Notes under the pieces: model-generated
Told to the model about the DNA's origin: nothing
Seen by the model: only the letters and a program-made list of their open reading frames with translations
Database searches by the model: none
Position numbers and translations under genes: made by a program
Shown: positions 8,368-15,994 of the stretch, one piece after another
Position numbering within the stretch: the stretch's first letter is position 1
How the letters are laid out: each line of letters starts with the position of its first letter
NCBI GenBank assembly: GCA_022792175.1
Contig: JAAWAN010000023.1
Coordinates: forward strand, 1-64,000
Origin: Provencibacterium sp.
GTDB taxonomy: Bacteria; Bacillota; Clostridia; Oscillospirales; Ruminococcaceae
Reading direction: 5' to 3'
Length of the DNA: 64,000 nucleotides

Positions 8368-9270
8368 TTAATGGTCGCGTTCCAGAACCATATTGCAGAT
8401 TTCCTCCAGAAAGCGGCCATCTCCCGGCAGTTGTGCCAGCACCGCCCTCGCACGCCGGATGCTATCCTGCGCCATCAGCCGCGCGCGCTCAATACCAAAC
8501 CGGATGGCATAGGTCGTTTTTCCGCTGGCCTCATCGCTGCCTACCGGCTTTCCCAGCGTCTGCTCATCGGCAGTTACATCCAGTATATCATCCACAATCT
8601 GAAAAGCCAACCCTAAATGGGCGGCAAACTCTCCTCCCAGGCGGATGACATCCTGCCCCGCCCCTCCTACAATGGCCCCAATTTCACAGGCTGCGCGAAT
8701 CAGCGCTCCCGTTTTGAGGCTGTACAGCAAATGCAGCGTCTGATCGTCCAATTCGGGATGCTTTTCGGCCGCCAGATCCATTACCTGACCGCCGATCATC
8801 CCATCTACACCGGCGCGGCCTGCCAGCGTCATGGCGGCCTGCAGGGCGCGTTCACTGCCCACCTGCGGATGGCTGCCTCCCGAAAGCGCCGCTGTAAAGG
8901 AGGCAGTCAGCAGTGCATCCCCTGCGAGCAGAGCATTTGCCTCCCCAAAACGGATATGGCAGGAGGGCTTTCCGCGGCGCAGAGCGTCATCATCCATACA
9001 GGGCAGGTCATCGTGAATAAGCGAATAGGCATGCATCATCTCGAGCGCTGCCGCAAAGGGGAGCGCCCGCTCATAATCACCGCAGCTCTGCCTGCAGAAC
9101 TCCAGGCAGAGCATTGCCCGCATCCGTTTCCCGGCCCCCAGCGTGCAGTAGCGCATCGCATCCACCACAATCCGATAGGGCTGCCGGCAAACCGGCAGGC
9201 TTTTTTCCAGCTGCCGTTCCACCGCCTCGCGATATTCGCTGCAGCTGAGCATATATTCCTTTGAAACCAT
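8368..9270 (-). CDS. ispA: Polyprenyl synthetase (farnesyl/geranylgeranyl diphosphate synthase)
   Basis: Makes short-chain prenyl diphosphates from IPP and DMAPP. Both aspartate-rich metal motifs are present: DDLPCMDDD near residue 80 and FQIVDDILDVTAD near residue 220, with GKRMRAMLCLE near residue 45 and GKTTYAIRFG after the second motif. The length of about 300 residues fits IspA. The start is ATG at 9270, with AAGGAG seven bases upstream; the longer open frame overlaps xseB and has no homology. It is 13 nt downstream of xseB, as is common in bacteria. Confidence 0.94.
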   Translation of the reverse strand: MVSKEYMLSCSEYREAVERQLEKSLPVCRQPYRIVVDAMRYCTLGAGKRMRAMLCLEFCRQSCGDYERALPFAAALEMMHAYSLIHDDLPCMDDDALRRGKPSCHIRFGEANALLAGDALLTASFTAALSGGSHPQVGSERALQAAMTLAGRAGVDGMIGGQVMDLAAEKHPELDDQTLHLLYSLKTGALIRAACEIGAIVGGAGQDVIRLGGEFAAHLGLAFQIVDDILDVTADEQTLGKPVGSDEASGKTTYAIRFGIERARLMAQDSIRRARAVLAQLPGDGRFLEEICNMVLERDH

Positions 9271-9283
9271 CGCCAAACTCCTT

Positions 9284-9532
9284 TTATACAGCAGGGGAGT
9301 CTGCCGCTTCTTCGGCCGAAGGCTTTTGCGCCTCCTCCCCTTTTTCCAACGAAACAATCTTCAGGCGCGCCTTTTTCAGGCTCTCCTGACAGAGGGCAAC
9401 CAACTTTACGCTCTTTTCATAAAGCCCCAGGCTCTCCTCAATCGGCAAATCCTCCGCTGCCATTTTCTCGCTGATTTTCTCCAGCTCAGCCAGAGCCTCC
9501 TCCAAAGAAAAGCTTTCATCCTTCTTTTTCAT
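9284..9532 (-). CDS. xseB: Exodeoxyribonuclease VII small subunit
   Basis: 82-residue helical subunit that binds XseA to form exonuclease VII, which degrades single-stranded DNA. The sequence FSLEEALAELEKISEKM and LPIEESLGLYEKSVKLV are family hallmarks. The C-terminal tail after KGEEAQKP is low-complexity. It lies 55 nt downstream of xseA and just upstream of ispA. Confidence 0.94.
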   Translation of the reverse strand: MKKKDESFSLEEALAELEKISEKMAAEDLPIEESLGLYEKSVKLVALCQESLKKARLKIVSLEKGEEAQKPSAEEAADSPAV

Positions 9533-9587
9533 CGCCGCTATCCTGTTCCTTTCCAGAAAGACTGCACCGTTTTTATCTCCGCTTTTT

Positions 9588-10811
9588 TCACTCGGCAGCT
9601 TTCATATCCGGTTTATTCAGATTGGATTTTTCTACCTTAAGCAAAAGCTCGCCATCATATAAAACCGCACGCAGGCTCTCTCCCGGCGAAACGTCCGCCG
9701 CTGAGCGGACGGCATGTCCCTCCTGCAGCAGCACGCTGTAGCCTCTGGCCAGCGTTTTCATCGGCGAGAGAGAATCAATCAGACTGCCCAAAGCCTGCAG
9801 CGCCTGCTCCTTGCGCTGCAGCTGCCAGCGGATGCGGCGCTCGAGCTGCTCCTGCAGGCTTAAAATCCGGCGCCCTGCCTGCTCCAGACGCTGCGCCGGC
9901 GAAAGCGCCTGCACCTGCCGCCGCGCACGAAGGGTACGCTGTTCCAGCTCGCTCAGCCGGGTTTCCAGCCGGGCGCGCATCAGCTCCCCGGTACGGTGCA
10001 TGGTGCCGAGTATCTCCCCAAGGTCGGGAACACTGGCGACAGCCGCCGCCGTCGGAGTCGGCGCACGCAGGTCTGCTGCAAAATCGCAGAGGGTAAAGTC
10101 GGTTTCGTGCCCGACGGCCGAAATCACCGGGCAGGGAAATGCGCGCACCGCGCGGGTGAGAAGCTCATCATTAAATGCCCACAAATCTTCCGAAGAACCG
10201 CCGCCACGTCCGACAATCACCACATCGCACCGCTGCTGCTTCAGCCGCTCAAGCGCCTGAAGCAGCGAGCGCGGTGCCTCTGCCCCCTGAACCGTTGCCG
10301 GAGAGAGAATGACGGTGCATAACGGCCAGCGTCCCCGCAGTATCCGCAGCATATCCTGCAGGGCGGCGCCGGTGGGAGAGGTGACAATGCCTATACGCTT
10401 CGGGAAGGGAACGAGGGGACGCTTGAGAGCAGGGTCAAAAAGCCCCTCCTTCTCCAGCTGCTCCTTCAGGCGTTCAAACTGCAGCCACTGCAGCCCTTTC
10501 CCCTCCGGAAAAACCTCCCGGGCATAAAGCTGATAGCTGCCGTCCCGCTCATAAAGGGAAATCGAGCCGCGCACAACGGCATGCATCCCGTTCTGCAGAG
10601 GAAACCGCAGCTGCTGCGCATAGGAGCGAAAAAGCACCGCCCTAACGGCCGCGTTCGCATCCTTCAGCACAAAATAGATATGCCCGGAGCGGTAATGATT
10701 CGAAAGGTTGGAAATCTCCCCGGTAAGAAAGAGGTCTTTGAGTATTCTGTCCTCATCCAGCCGCGATTTTACATAGCGGTTGAGCTGGGAGACGGTAATC
10801 GTTTCATTCAT
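9588..10811 (-). CDS. xseA: Exodeoxyribonuclease VII large subunit
   Basis: Catalytic subunit of exonuclease VII, 407 residues. An N-terminal OB fold (about 1-100: VSQLNRYVKSRLDEDRIL, ISNLSNHYRSGHIYFVLKD) binds single-stranded DNA. The central catalytic domain has RIGIVTSPTGAALQD, VVIVGRGGGSSEDLWAFNDE and PVISAVGHETDFTLCDF. A helical region from about residue 265 provides the XseB-binding arms. Its start overlaps the Kae1-like gene by 4 nt (ATGA), so the two are translationally coupled. Confidence 0.95.
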   Translation of the reverse strand: MNETITVSQLNRYVKSRLDEDRILKDLFLTGEISNLSNHYRSGHIYFVLKDANAAVRAVLFRSYAQQLRFPLQNGMHAVVRGSISLYERDGSYQLYAREVFPEGKGLQWLQFERLKEQLEKEGLFDPALKRPLVPFPKRIGIVTSPTGAALQDMLRILRGRWPLCTVILSPATVQGAEAPRSLLQALERLKQQRCDVVIVGRGGGSSEDLWAFNDELLTRAVRAFPCPVISAVGHETDFTLCDFAADLRAPTPTAAAVASVPDLGEILGTMHRTGELMRARLETRLSELEQRTLRARRQVQALSPAQRLEQAGRRILSLQEQLERRIRWQLQRKEQALQALGSLIDSLSPMKTLARGYSVLLQEGHAVRSAADVSPGESLRAVLYDGELLLKVEKSNLNKPDMKAAE

Positions 10812-11740
10812 TTTCTATCCTTCACCATTGCGAGCGCCGCAATACCTGCCGCATTATCCGAAGAGAAAGCAGGATCGGCAAAGGCGCCGCCATATTTTTC
10901 AGTCAGATGCGCACGGATATAGCTCGAGCACATGACGCCTCCTGCATAAATAACCGGCAGATTGCCGCACCTGGAAAGCGCATGCTCGGTCATCTCCTCC
11001 GCGGCCCTGCAGATAAAGGCCAGGCAGAAGCGGGCAACATCCTCTGCAGGCGCCCCATCGCGCAGCAGAGCCTCGCAGCGGTTTTCCACTCCGGAAAGGG
11101 AAACGTTCTCCCCTTTAAAGGCCGGACGGATGCGAAATTCCTTTTCACTTTTCTCTGCCAGTGCCGAAAGCTCTGCGCCCGCCGGAAACGGCAGTCCCAG
11201 CATCCGTCCAACACGGTCAACTGCCTGTCCCGCCTTGAGATCCAGCGAACAGGCCAGCAGCTCTATCGAAAAAACATGTGTGCTGTCCGGAGAAACGAGC
11301 AGGCAGTCGGTAGTCCCTCCGGAAAAATGAAAGCAGATGAAGGGGCGCTCTATCAGCTGCATATTCCCTGTAGAATAGAGGGCTGCCGCAATATGTCCGG
11401 CCTGGTGGGAAAAGGGGTGCGCCGCAATATGGAAAGCTGCCGCAACCGAACGGGCCGCCGACTCCCCCGCAAGGAAGCAGGGCATATAAGAGCCCTGCTG
11501 ATCGCGCGGGCGCACCGAAACGCCCACTGCCGACAGAGAAGCCGGCGCCGCCTCCTGAAAACAGGCTTCTACCAGCTCAGGAAGCTGCCGCGTATGCTCA
11601 AAAACCGCATCGCTTTGCCGCAGCCCCAGCTCTCCCACCCTTACCGGCAGCAGCTTTTTGCGCTGAATCATCCTTTCCCCGTCAAAAAGTGCCGCTGAGG
11701 TTGTATAATTGCTGGTATCTATACCGAGATAAAGAGCCAA
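10808..11740 (-). CDS. Kae1/TsaD-like domain protein (second paralogue type)
   Basis: Actin-fold ATPase related to TsaD/Kae1, the threonylcarbamoyl transferase for tRNA t6A, but from the shorter clostridial paralogue group next to xseA. Visible are YLGIDTSNYTTSAALFDG at the start, the histidine metal motif SHQAGH (H-x3-H), HFSGGTTDCLLV, and a C-terminal GGVMCSSYIRAHL. At about 310 residues it is slightly shorter than TsaD. I place the start at TTG 11740 because AAGGGAAG precedes it by seven bases; ATG 11764 is possible but lacks a ribosome site. It is the first gene of the operon, about 50 nt after the predicted transcription start. Its exact substrate is unknown. Confidence 0.8.
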   Translation of the reverse strand: MALYLGIDTSNYTTSAALFDGERMIQRKKLLPVRVGELGLRQSDAVFEHTRQLPELVEACFQEAAPASLSAVGVSVRPRDQQGSYMPCFLAGESAARSVAAAFHIAAHPFSHQAGHIAAALYSTGNMQLIERPFICFHFSGGTTDCLLVSPDSTHVFSIELLACSLDLKAGQAVDRVGRMLGLPFPAGAELSALAEKSEKEFRIRPAFKGENVSLSGVENRCEALLRDGAPAEDVARFCLAFICRAAEEMTEHALSRCGNLPVIYAGGVMCSSYIRAHLTEKYGGAFADPAFSSDNAAGIAALAMVKDRK

Positions 11741-11799
11741 GAGTTCTTCCCTTCTTCTGAACATCGGATATTTTGCCAGTTTACATATCATTCGGAATA

Positions 11800-11828
11800 A
11801 TTATACACGCTTCTCCGCATAATGTCAC
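11800..11828 (-). promoter_or_regulatory. Sigma-A promoter of the xse-ispA-dxs-recN operon
   Basis: On the minus strand GTGACA (11823-11828) and TATAAT (11800-11805) are separated by exactly 17 nt. The predicted start near 11793 is about 50 nt before the TTG of the Kae1-like gene. No comparable promoter was seen inside the ten genes that follow down to recN. Confidence 0.7.
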
Positions 11829-12021
11829 CCCTTCCTGATAATTTTTATCGCTCCGACATAAAAAATTAATCAAATACCGGCGGCTTTCTGCCCTGCACAG
11901 AACAGCCCGCCCTCCTGCCAAAAGGCGGTCGTTCTTTCCCTTTTTCAGCAGGAGAAAATGGCGGCTTCGCCTAGTCCTTTCCGGTAGAAGTCGGCCTTTA
12001 TAGCAATAGTTTTCCACAAGG
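11829..12021. other. Intergenic region, no gene; degenerate repeat flank
   Basis: No supported ORF. The sequence from about 11941 (TTTTTCAGCAGGAGAAAATGG) resembles the junctions between the tandem units that follow, so it may be a more decayed copy of the same repeat. Confidence 0.35.
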
Positions 12022-12134
12022 AGGGGCGCTGCAGAATTTTTATTCTGGCCTGCAAAAACCAGAAAAAACGGCGATATCGCGCTAAAAGGTGCGAAATTCG
12101 GGGTATCAGCTTTCCCCGAAAACGTTTTTTCGCA
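12022..12134. repeat. Imperfect tandem repeat, unit A
   Basis: First of two diverged units of about 112 bp. It opens with AGGGGCGCTGCAGAATT, contains the hairpin TTCTGG...CCAGAA around the shared core CTGCAAAAA, then the hairpin TTCGGGG...CCCCGAA, and ends in GTTTTTTCGCAA. The same order of elements recurs in unit B with changed but still complementary stems. Confidence 0.6.
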
Positions 12135-12245
12135 AGGGCATGTTGCAAAATATTTTTCCGGCTTGCAAAAACCGGAAAAGAACGGTTTCGCCCGTAATAT
12201 GCGGGCGGAATTTGACCTTGGTGGAGTCAAAAGCCGTTTTTCAGA
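12135..12245. repeat. Imperfect tandem repeat, unit B
   Basis: Second unit, 111 bp. It opens with AGGGCATGTTGCAAAAT, contains the hairpin TTTTCCGG...CCGGAAAA around CTTGCAAAAA, the hairpin CGCCCG...CGGGCG, a further TTTGAC...GTCAAA pair, and ends in CGTTTTTCAGA. Stem bases differ from unit A in a compensated way, which suggests selection on structure in RNA or single-stranded DNA. Confidence 0.6.
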
Positions 12246-12287
12246 AGGGTCTGCTGCAAAATGCTTACATTTTGCAGCAGACCCTTC
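12244..12287. repeat. 20-bp-arm palindrome directly after the DUF4830 stop
   Basis: GAAGGGTCTGCTGCAAAATG (12244-12263) and its exact reverse complement (12268-12287) flank a CTTA loop. It ends one base from the stop codon of the minus-strand DUF4830 gene. No U-tract follows on either strand, so it is not a standard terminator. The right arm fits the pattern CATTTTGCAGCNNNCCCTTC also seen after the DUF5655 remnant and after ftsH. Confidence 0.75.
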
Positions 12288-12288
12288 C

Positions 12289-12783
12289 TCATCCCTCATA
12301 TTTAAAGCCATGCATGAAGCCATCCAGCGCCATCGAGCAGACATCTCCGCCTATGACCTTGTTTTCTGCAACCAGCAGGTTCAGCCGCACCTCATCGCCG
12401 GAATCAGGATAGTTCAGCACCTGATAGGTAAAGCGTTTAACCATCTTCCCGCGGTAGCGGGTTAAGTCCAGCCCCTGGGCACGCTGAAGGGTGTTGTAGC
12501 TCTCATAAACAGCATCAAACTCAGCGGGAATCAGTACCTCTTCTATCTCAACCGGTTCCTCCTCCACCTCCCAGCCAAACTGGGAAATGAATTCCAGCCT
12601 CTGCCCGGCCGTCTGTGCCGTATAGTTTTTTGTCACTGCCCCATCGCCGCTCAGATTGACCGCCACCTCCCTGCGGTATGGCCTGCCTATCCCGATGCCT
12701 ACGGCTATGATTGCAAGCAGCCCAATAAGCCCCGCCGCTATTTTTATCCGCTTTTTATTGACCTTGAGCGATACCAGCAGCAT
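12289..12783 (-). CDS. DUF4830 domain membrane-anchored protein
   Basis: 164-residue protein with one N-terminal transmembrane helix (about residues 14-32, AAGLIGLLAIIAVGIGIG) and an extracytoplasmic domain. The motifs FGWEVEEEPVEIEEVLIPAEF (cited in part), FDAVYESYNTLQ, GLDLTRYRGKMVKRFTYQVLNYP and VIGGDVCSMALDGFMHG match the DUF4830 family found in gut Clostridia. Function is unknown. It is divergent from an HTH regulator 260 nt away and is followed by a perfect palindrome. Confidence 0.8.
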   Translation of the reverse strand: MLLVSLKVNKKRIKIAAGLIGLLAIIAVGIGIGRPYRREVAVNLSGDGAVTKNYTAQTAGQRLEFISQFGWEVEEEPVEIEEVLIPAEFDAVYESYNTLQRAQGLDLTRYRGKMVKRFTYQVLNYPDSGDEVRLNLLVAENKVIGGDVCSMALDGFMHGFKYEG

Positions 12784-12865
12784 GTAATCCCTGCCCCCAT
12801 TTTCACAAATATTTGTCCCTCTTTCTATCTATATGCGGGCTATAAAAAATTCATACTTATAAATT

Positions 12866-12900
12866 CATTGTTTTCGCAACTGGCGATTGCGAAAACAATG
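12866..12900. promoter_or_regulatory. 14-bp inverted repeat between divergent genes
   Basis: CATTGTTTTCGCAA and its perfect reverse complement flank a 7-nt spacer. It sits in the 259-nt gap between the DUF4830 gene (minus) and the HTH/GyrI-like regulator (plus), about 80 nt from one start and 140 nt from the other. The size and symmetry suit an operator for the adjacent regulator; a stem-loop in a leader RNA is the alternative. The rest of the gap shows nothing definite. Confidence 0.45.
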
Positions 12901-13042
12901 GAATATGCCCCTGATACATGGTGGAAAACAGCCTGTTTTTGTTATAGGATAAAGATGCAGTTGCATAGCAGGCTTCATTCTGCTCACCGTTTTTTTAATC
13001 GCCTGCCGGCCCTTTGGTCCGGCAAAATCAGGGAGGTCTTTT

Positions 13043-13738
13043 ATGAGCTTTGGAAAAAATCTGCAGTTTTTAAGAAAAATGTGCGGCGGCATGACACAGG
13101 AGGAGCTGGCTGAAAAAATGCTGGTCAGCCGGCAGACCGTCTCCAAATGGGAGCTGGATGCCGCATATCCCGAAATCAGCAAAGCGGTAGAGCTCTGCCA
13201 GCTCTTCTGTTGCTCGCTGGATGATCTGTTCCGGGATGATATGAATACCTGCGACGAGGCATATTCCAATATCCGAATAGAGGAAGTGGAGGGCTTTCGG
13301 TATGTTTCCTATGCCGTTATCAGCGCGGACCCGGAGGAGGACGCCATCTGTCATGTAAATGGCTGGGCAAAACGACAGGGTATCCATCAGCCGCAGATTA
13401 TCGGTTGGGATTTTCCGGCAGTCTCTCAGGAACAGATAAACGTTCATCATATGCATGGCTATGCTGCCGCACTGATTCTGCCGCCCGGCTTTCTCTGGCG
13501 GGAGGAGAATATCCCGGTTCTGTCGCAGAAGACACAGCACTATGCGGCCATTACCATCCGGGAACCCTTTAAAGCGCCTTTTCGTATCATCCCCAACGCT
13601 TATCAAACATTAATGGCCTACATGAAGGTCAACCGGCTGGAGCACCGGGAGGAGAGGGGCGTTATCTCCTGCTATGAAAGGGAGTACCGGCAGGAAGGCA
13701 TCTGCTATATGGATGTATATATCGCCACGCAGCCCTAA
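13043..13738 (+). CDS. HTH (XRE) regulator with GyrI-like effector domain
   Basis: 231-residue predicted transcription factor. Residues 5-60 form an XRE-type helix-turn-helix (MTQEELAEKMLVSRQTVSKWE), followed by CQLFCCSLDDLFRDDM. From about residue 75 to the end the sequence resembles a GyrI/AraC-type effector-binding domain (VEGFRYVSYAVIS, YAAITIREPF, YCYERE-like end), which usually binds small hydrophobic or cationic ligands. The start ATG has GGGAGGTC about six bases upstream. It is monocistronic with its own terminator. Likely targets are itself and the divergent DUF4830 gene, but this is inference. Confidence 0.85.
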   Translation: MSFGKNLQFLRKMCGGMTQEELAEKMLVSRQTVSKWELDAAYPEISKAVELCQLFCCSLDDLFRDDMNTCDEAYSNIRIEEVEGFRYVSYAVISADPEEDAICHVNGWAKRQGIHQPQIIGWDFPAVSQEQINVHHMHGYAAALILPPGFLWREENIPVLSQKTQHYAAITIREPFKAPFRIIPNAYQTLMAYMKVNRLEHREERGVISCYEREYRQEGICYMDVYIATQP

Positions 13739-13760
13739 CGCAGAAAAGAAGGCAGCCAGA

Positions 13761-13796
13761 AAACGGCAAAGCGGTTTACCGCTCTGCCGTTTTTCC
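13761..13796 (+). terminator. Rho-independent terminator of the HTH/GyrI-like gene
   Basis: AACGGCA and AGCGGT pair with ACCGCT and TGCCGTT around a two-base loop with one mismatch, followed by TTTTT. It starts 23 nt after the stop codon at 13738. Confidence 0.85.
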
Positions 13797-13836
13797 AACT
13801 CCTCGGGCAATCCCCTGCCGGATAATTCTATGTGAA

Positions 13837-13891
13837 GGTAAAAATTCTCCCTCTCCAGAATACCTTCTGCAAAATACCGGGTATTTTGCAG
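13837..13891. repeat. Composite repeat: GGTAAAAATTCTC plus palindrome
   Basis: A 13-base box GGTAAAAATTCTC (13837-13849) lies about 17 bases from a palindrome CTGCAAAATAC-CGG-GTATTTTGCAG (13867-13891). The same box and spacing recur before the ftsH-end palindrome at 44484-44550. The palindrome ends 8 nt from the stop of the minus-strand gene at 13900. Confidence 0.65.
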
Positions 13892-13899
13892 GCAACTCG

Positions 13900-14412
13900 C
13901 TAGACGGTTATGCAGGTCAGCACCCCAGCATAGCTGCCATCCTTCTTCTGGCAGGATTCCAGCAAAACATCCTGAAAGCAGGGGGCATCTGAAAGGGCCT
14001 CCTGAAACTGCTTTAGCTGCTCTTCGTGCGTACAGTGGCCGTAGATCAGCAGATGGCGTTCGGTAAACTCGAACCGGTCAATTTCCACCTCTTCCGGAAG
14101 TGCAGAAATAACGGCAAGAAAGGTCTCCCCCTCCTGCTGGCGGGGAAAAAATTCAAAGCGGATGACCGAATCCATCAGTGCCCGCAGATATTGGGTGGCC
14201 ACCGTATGCAGCTTTTCGCTTTCCACCATCCGCACCACCGCGTCCTGCCCGGCAACCGCCCGATTAAAAAATTCGATGCGGTAGCTCTTCTGCAACTGCA
14301 GAAGAGCGTTCCCAAGTCCGGTACCGGCAAAGTAAATGGCTGCCGTCAGCAGCAGTGCGCAAACACTGGAACCAACTGCCTGGAAAACCGTATTTTTTCC
14401 TCCCTGCTGCAT
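13900..14412 (-). CDS. PilN-like membrane protein, function unknown
   Basis: 170 residues. A transmembrane helix lies at about 13-32 (VGSSVCALLLTAAIYFAGTG), then a helical linker, then an alpha/beta domain with FLAVISALPEEVEIDRFEFT, HLLIYGHCTHEEQLKQF and CFQDVLLESC. The pattern of short strands resembles the periplasmic fold of PilN/GspL pilus assembly proteins, but the match is weak and no other pilus gene is nearby. It follows the VanY gene by 21 nt and ends the prmA-rsmE-vanY unit. Confidence 0.6.
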   Translation of the reverse strand: MQQGGKNTVFQAVGSSVCALLLTAAIYFAGTGLGNALLQLQKSYRIEFFNRAVAGQDAVVRMVESEKLHTVATQYLRALMDSVIRFEFFPRQQEGETFLAVISALPEEVEIDRFEFTERHLLIYGHCTHEEQLKQFQEALSDAPCFQDVLLESCQKKDGSYAGVLTCITV

Positions 14413-14433
14413 ACTCCGCCTCTTTTCAAAAAA

Positions 14434-15270
14434 TCATCCCTCATCCAGGTATTCTTCCAGTGTTATTCCCCGCTCTTTTATGGCTTTGGCATGCTCGATA
14501 CCTACATAGCGGTAATGCCATGGCTCATAGTGAATGCCGGTAACGTCCTCTGCATTCGCTGGATAGCGCAAAATAAAGCCATAATCGGCGCAGTGCTCAT
14601 ACAGCCACTGAAAACCCCGATAGCCCTCAAATGCCGTTTCCAGTGAACGGCCGTATACATCAAAATAGTCGCTGGAGACCACATCCAGCGCAAGGCCGGT
14701 GTTGTGCTCGCTCATGCCCGGCCGGGCAATCCACCGCCCAGCCTCCGCTTCGGCCTCCTGCTGGGAATAGCCCTCTTCCAGAAGCGCCTGAACCTTCTCG
14801 TTAAAATTCCATTCGCTCTTTTCAAAGGAACGGTAGGTGGAGATAATCACCAGCTCAACACCATCTGCCCGGGCCGCCTCCAGCATCTCCCGCAGTGCGC
14901 CGGCCGCCCGCCTGTCAAACTGATAGCCCTCTACCGATTCCAAATCCACCGGATATTCCTCGCTTAAAACGTGGCCCGAATTGACCAGTACCAGCTCCCA
15001 GGCAGATTTATCCACCAACAGCGCCTCCTCGCCCGAAGAGTCCGCTTCATCCTCCTTTACCTCTTCCCGCTCTTCCGGCTTAGAGGAAACAGCAGAAGAG
15101 GAGGAGAGCTCCGAACTCTCCGAAACCGCATTTTTTGCCGGCTCGGAAACAGGAGAAGAATGCCTTGGTGCTCTGGGCAAAACCCACTGCTGAAAAAGAC
15201 CCAAGCTGAACAGAAGAACCGTTAAAAAGAGCAGGATGGGTACCGTTTTTTTTGTACGCCTGCTTCCCAT
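14434..15270 (-). CDS. D-alanyl-D-alanine carboxypeptidase, VanY/M15B type
   Basis: Zinc peptidase that trims terminal D-Ala from peptidoglycan stem peptides outside the cell. The N-terminal signal anchor TVPILLFLTVLLFSLGLF is followed by a Ser/Glu-rich linker (about 35-95) and the M15B catalytic domain. Visible motifs are ISTYRSFEKSEWNF, the zinc ligands in SEHNTGLALDVV (H and D), and the catalytic Glu with third ligand His in YEPWHYRYVG. The start is ATG at 15270 with GGGAG upstream; the longer frame runs into rsmE. It follows the rsmE stop by 1 nt. Confidence 0.92.
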   Translation of the reverse strand: MGSRRTKKTVPILLFLTVLLFSLGLFQQWVLPRAPRHSSPVSEPAKNAVSESSELSSSSAVSSKPEEREEVKEDEADSSGEEALLVDKSAWELVLVNSGHVLSEEYPVDLESVEGYQFDRRAAGALREMLEAARADGVELVIISTYRSFEKSEWNFNEKVQALLEEGYSQQEAEAEAGRWIARPGMSEHNTGLALDVVSSDYFDVYGRSLETAFEGYRGFQWLYEHCADYGFILRYPANAEDVTGIHYEPWHYRYVGIEHAKAIKERGITLEEYLDEG

Positions 15271-15271
15271 A

Positions 15272-15994
15272 CTACATCTCCCCCACCGCATACAGCACCG
15301 CCGCCAGCGCGGCGATGGGCGCCGTTTCACAGCGCAGAATCCGCGGGCCCAGCGAAACTTCCAGCGCTCCTGCCCGCTTGAGAGCGGCGGCTTCCTCCGG
15401 ATCAAATCCGCCCTCCGAGCCAACGATCAGAGCTATTGTATGAGCATTCTCCAAAGGAATAGAACGAAGCGGCTGCTCAGCCCGCTCATAGAAAAAGAGC
15501 GGCCGGTCAAAATCCGCTATCTGACCGCGAAGCTGCAAAAAGCTCTGCAAAGGGTGCACCTCGGGGATACGTCCGCGTCCGCACTGCTTGGCCGCCTCAT
15601 AGGCGATGCGCCTATATCGGGCGCGCTTTTTTTCAAACGCATCAGGAGTTGGGCGCGAGACACAGCGCGCTGAGAGAAACGGAACGATGGCGCAGGCGCC
15701 CAGCTCGACCGCCTTTTGAATGACCAGGTCCAGCTTATCCCCCTTGCTCAGGGCTAAAAACAGCGTTATCTCTGTCTTCGGCTCGGCAGAGGACGGACAG
15801 CTTTTTAATATGCGCAGCCGGACACGCCCCTCTTCAAAGCTCTCAATCCGGCAGAGAAAATCCGTCCCCCGCCCATCGCAGAGAACCAGCTGCTCCCCCG
15901 TGCGCATGCGCAGCGAGAAGGAAACGTGGCGCGCATCCTCTCCTGAGAGCTCGGCATAGTCCCCACAGGGCACATCCGTAAAAAACCTAGGCAT
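15272..15994 (-). CDS. rsmE: 16S rRNA (uracil-1498-N3)-methyltransferase
   Basis: SPOUT-class methyltransferase of 240 residues. The N-terminal PUA-like domain includes ARHVSFSLRMRTGEQLVLCDG; the knotted SAM-binding end has ALIVGSEGGFDPEEAAALK and LGPRILRCETAPIAALAA, both diagnostic. It overlaps the end of prmA by 8 nt, the usual prmA-rsmE pairing. Confidence 0.95.
   Translation of the reverse strand: MPRFFTDVPCGDYAELSGEDARHVSFSLRMRTGEQLVLCDGRGTDFLCRIESFEEGRVRLRILKSCPSSAEPKTEITLFLALSKGDKLDLVIQKAVELGACAIVPFLSARCVSRPTPDAFEKKRARYRRIAYEAAKQCGRGRIPEVHPLQSFLQLRGQIADFDRPLFFYERAEQPLRSIPLENAHTIALIVGSEGGFDPEEAAALKRAGALEVSLGPRILRCETAPIAALAAVLYAVGEM

Noticed and set aside
11781-12344. Minus-strand ORF of 187 codons in the repeat region
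   Set aside because: It runs through the tandem repeats, palindrome and the end of DUF4830, has no homology and no ribosome site. The region is better explained as repeats.
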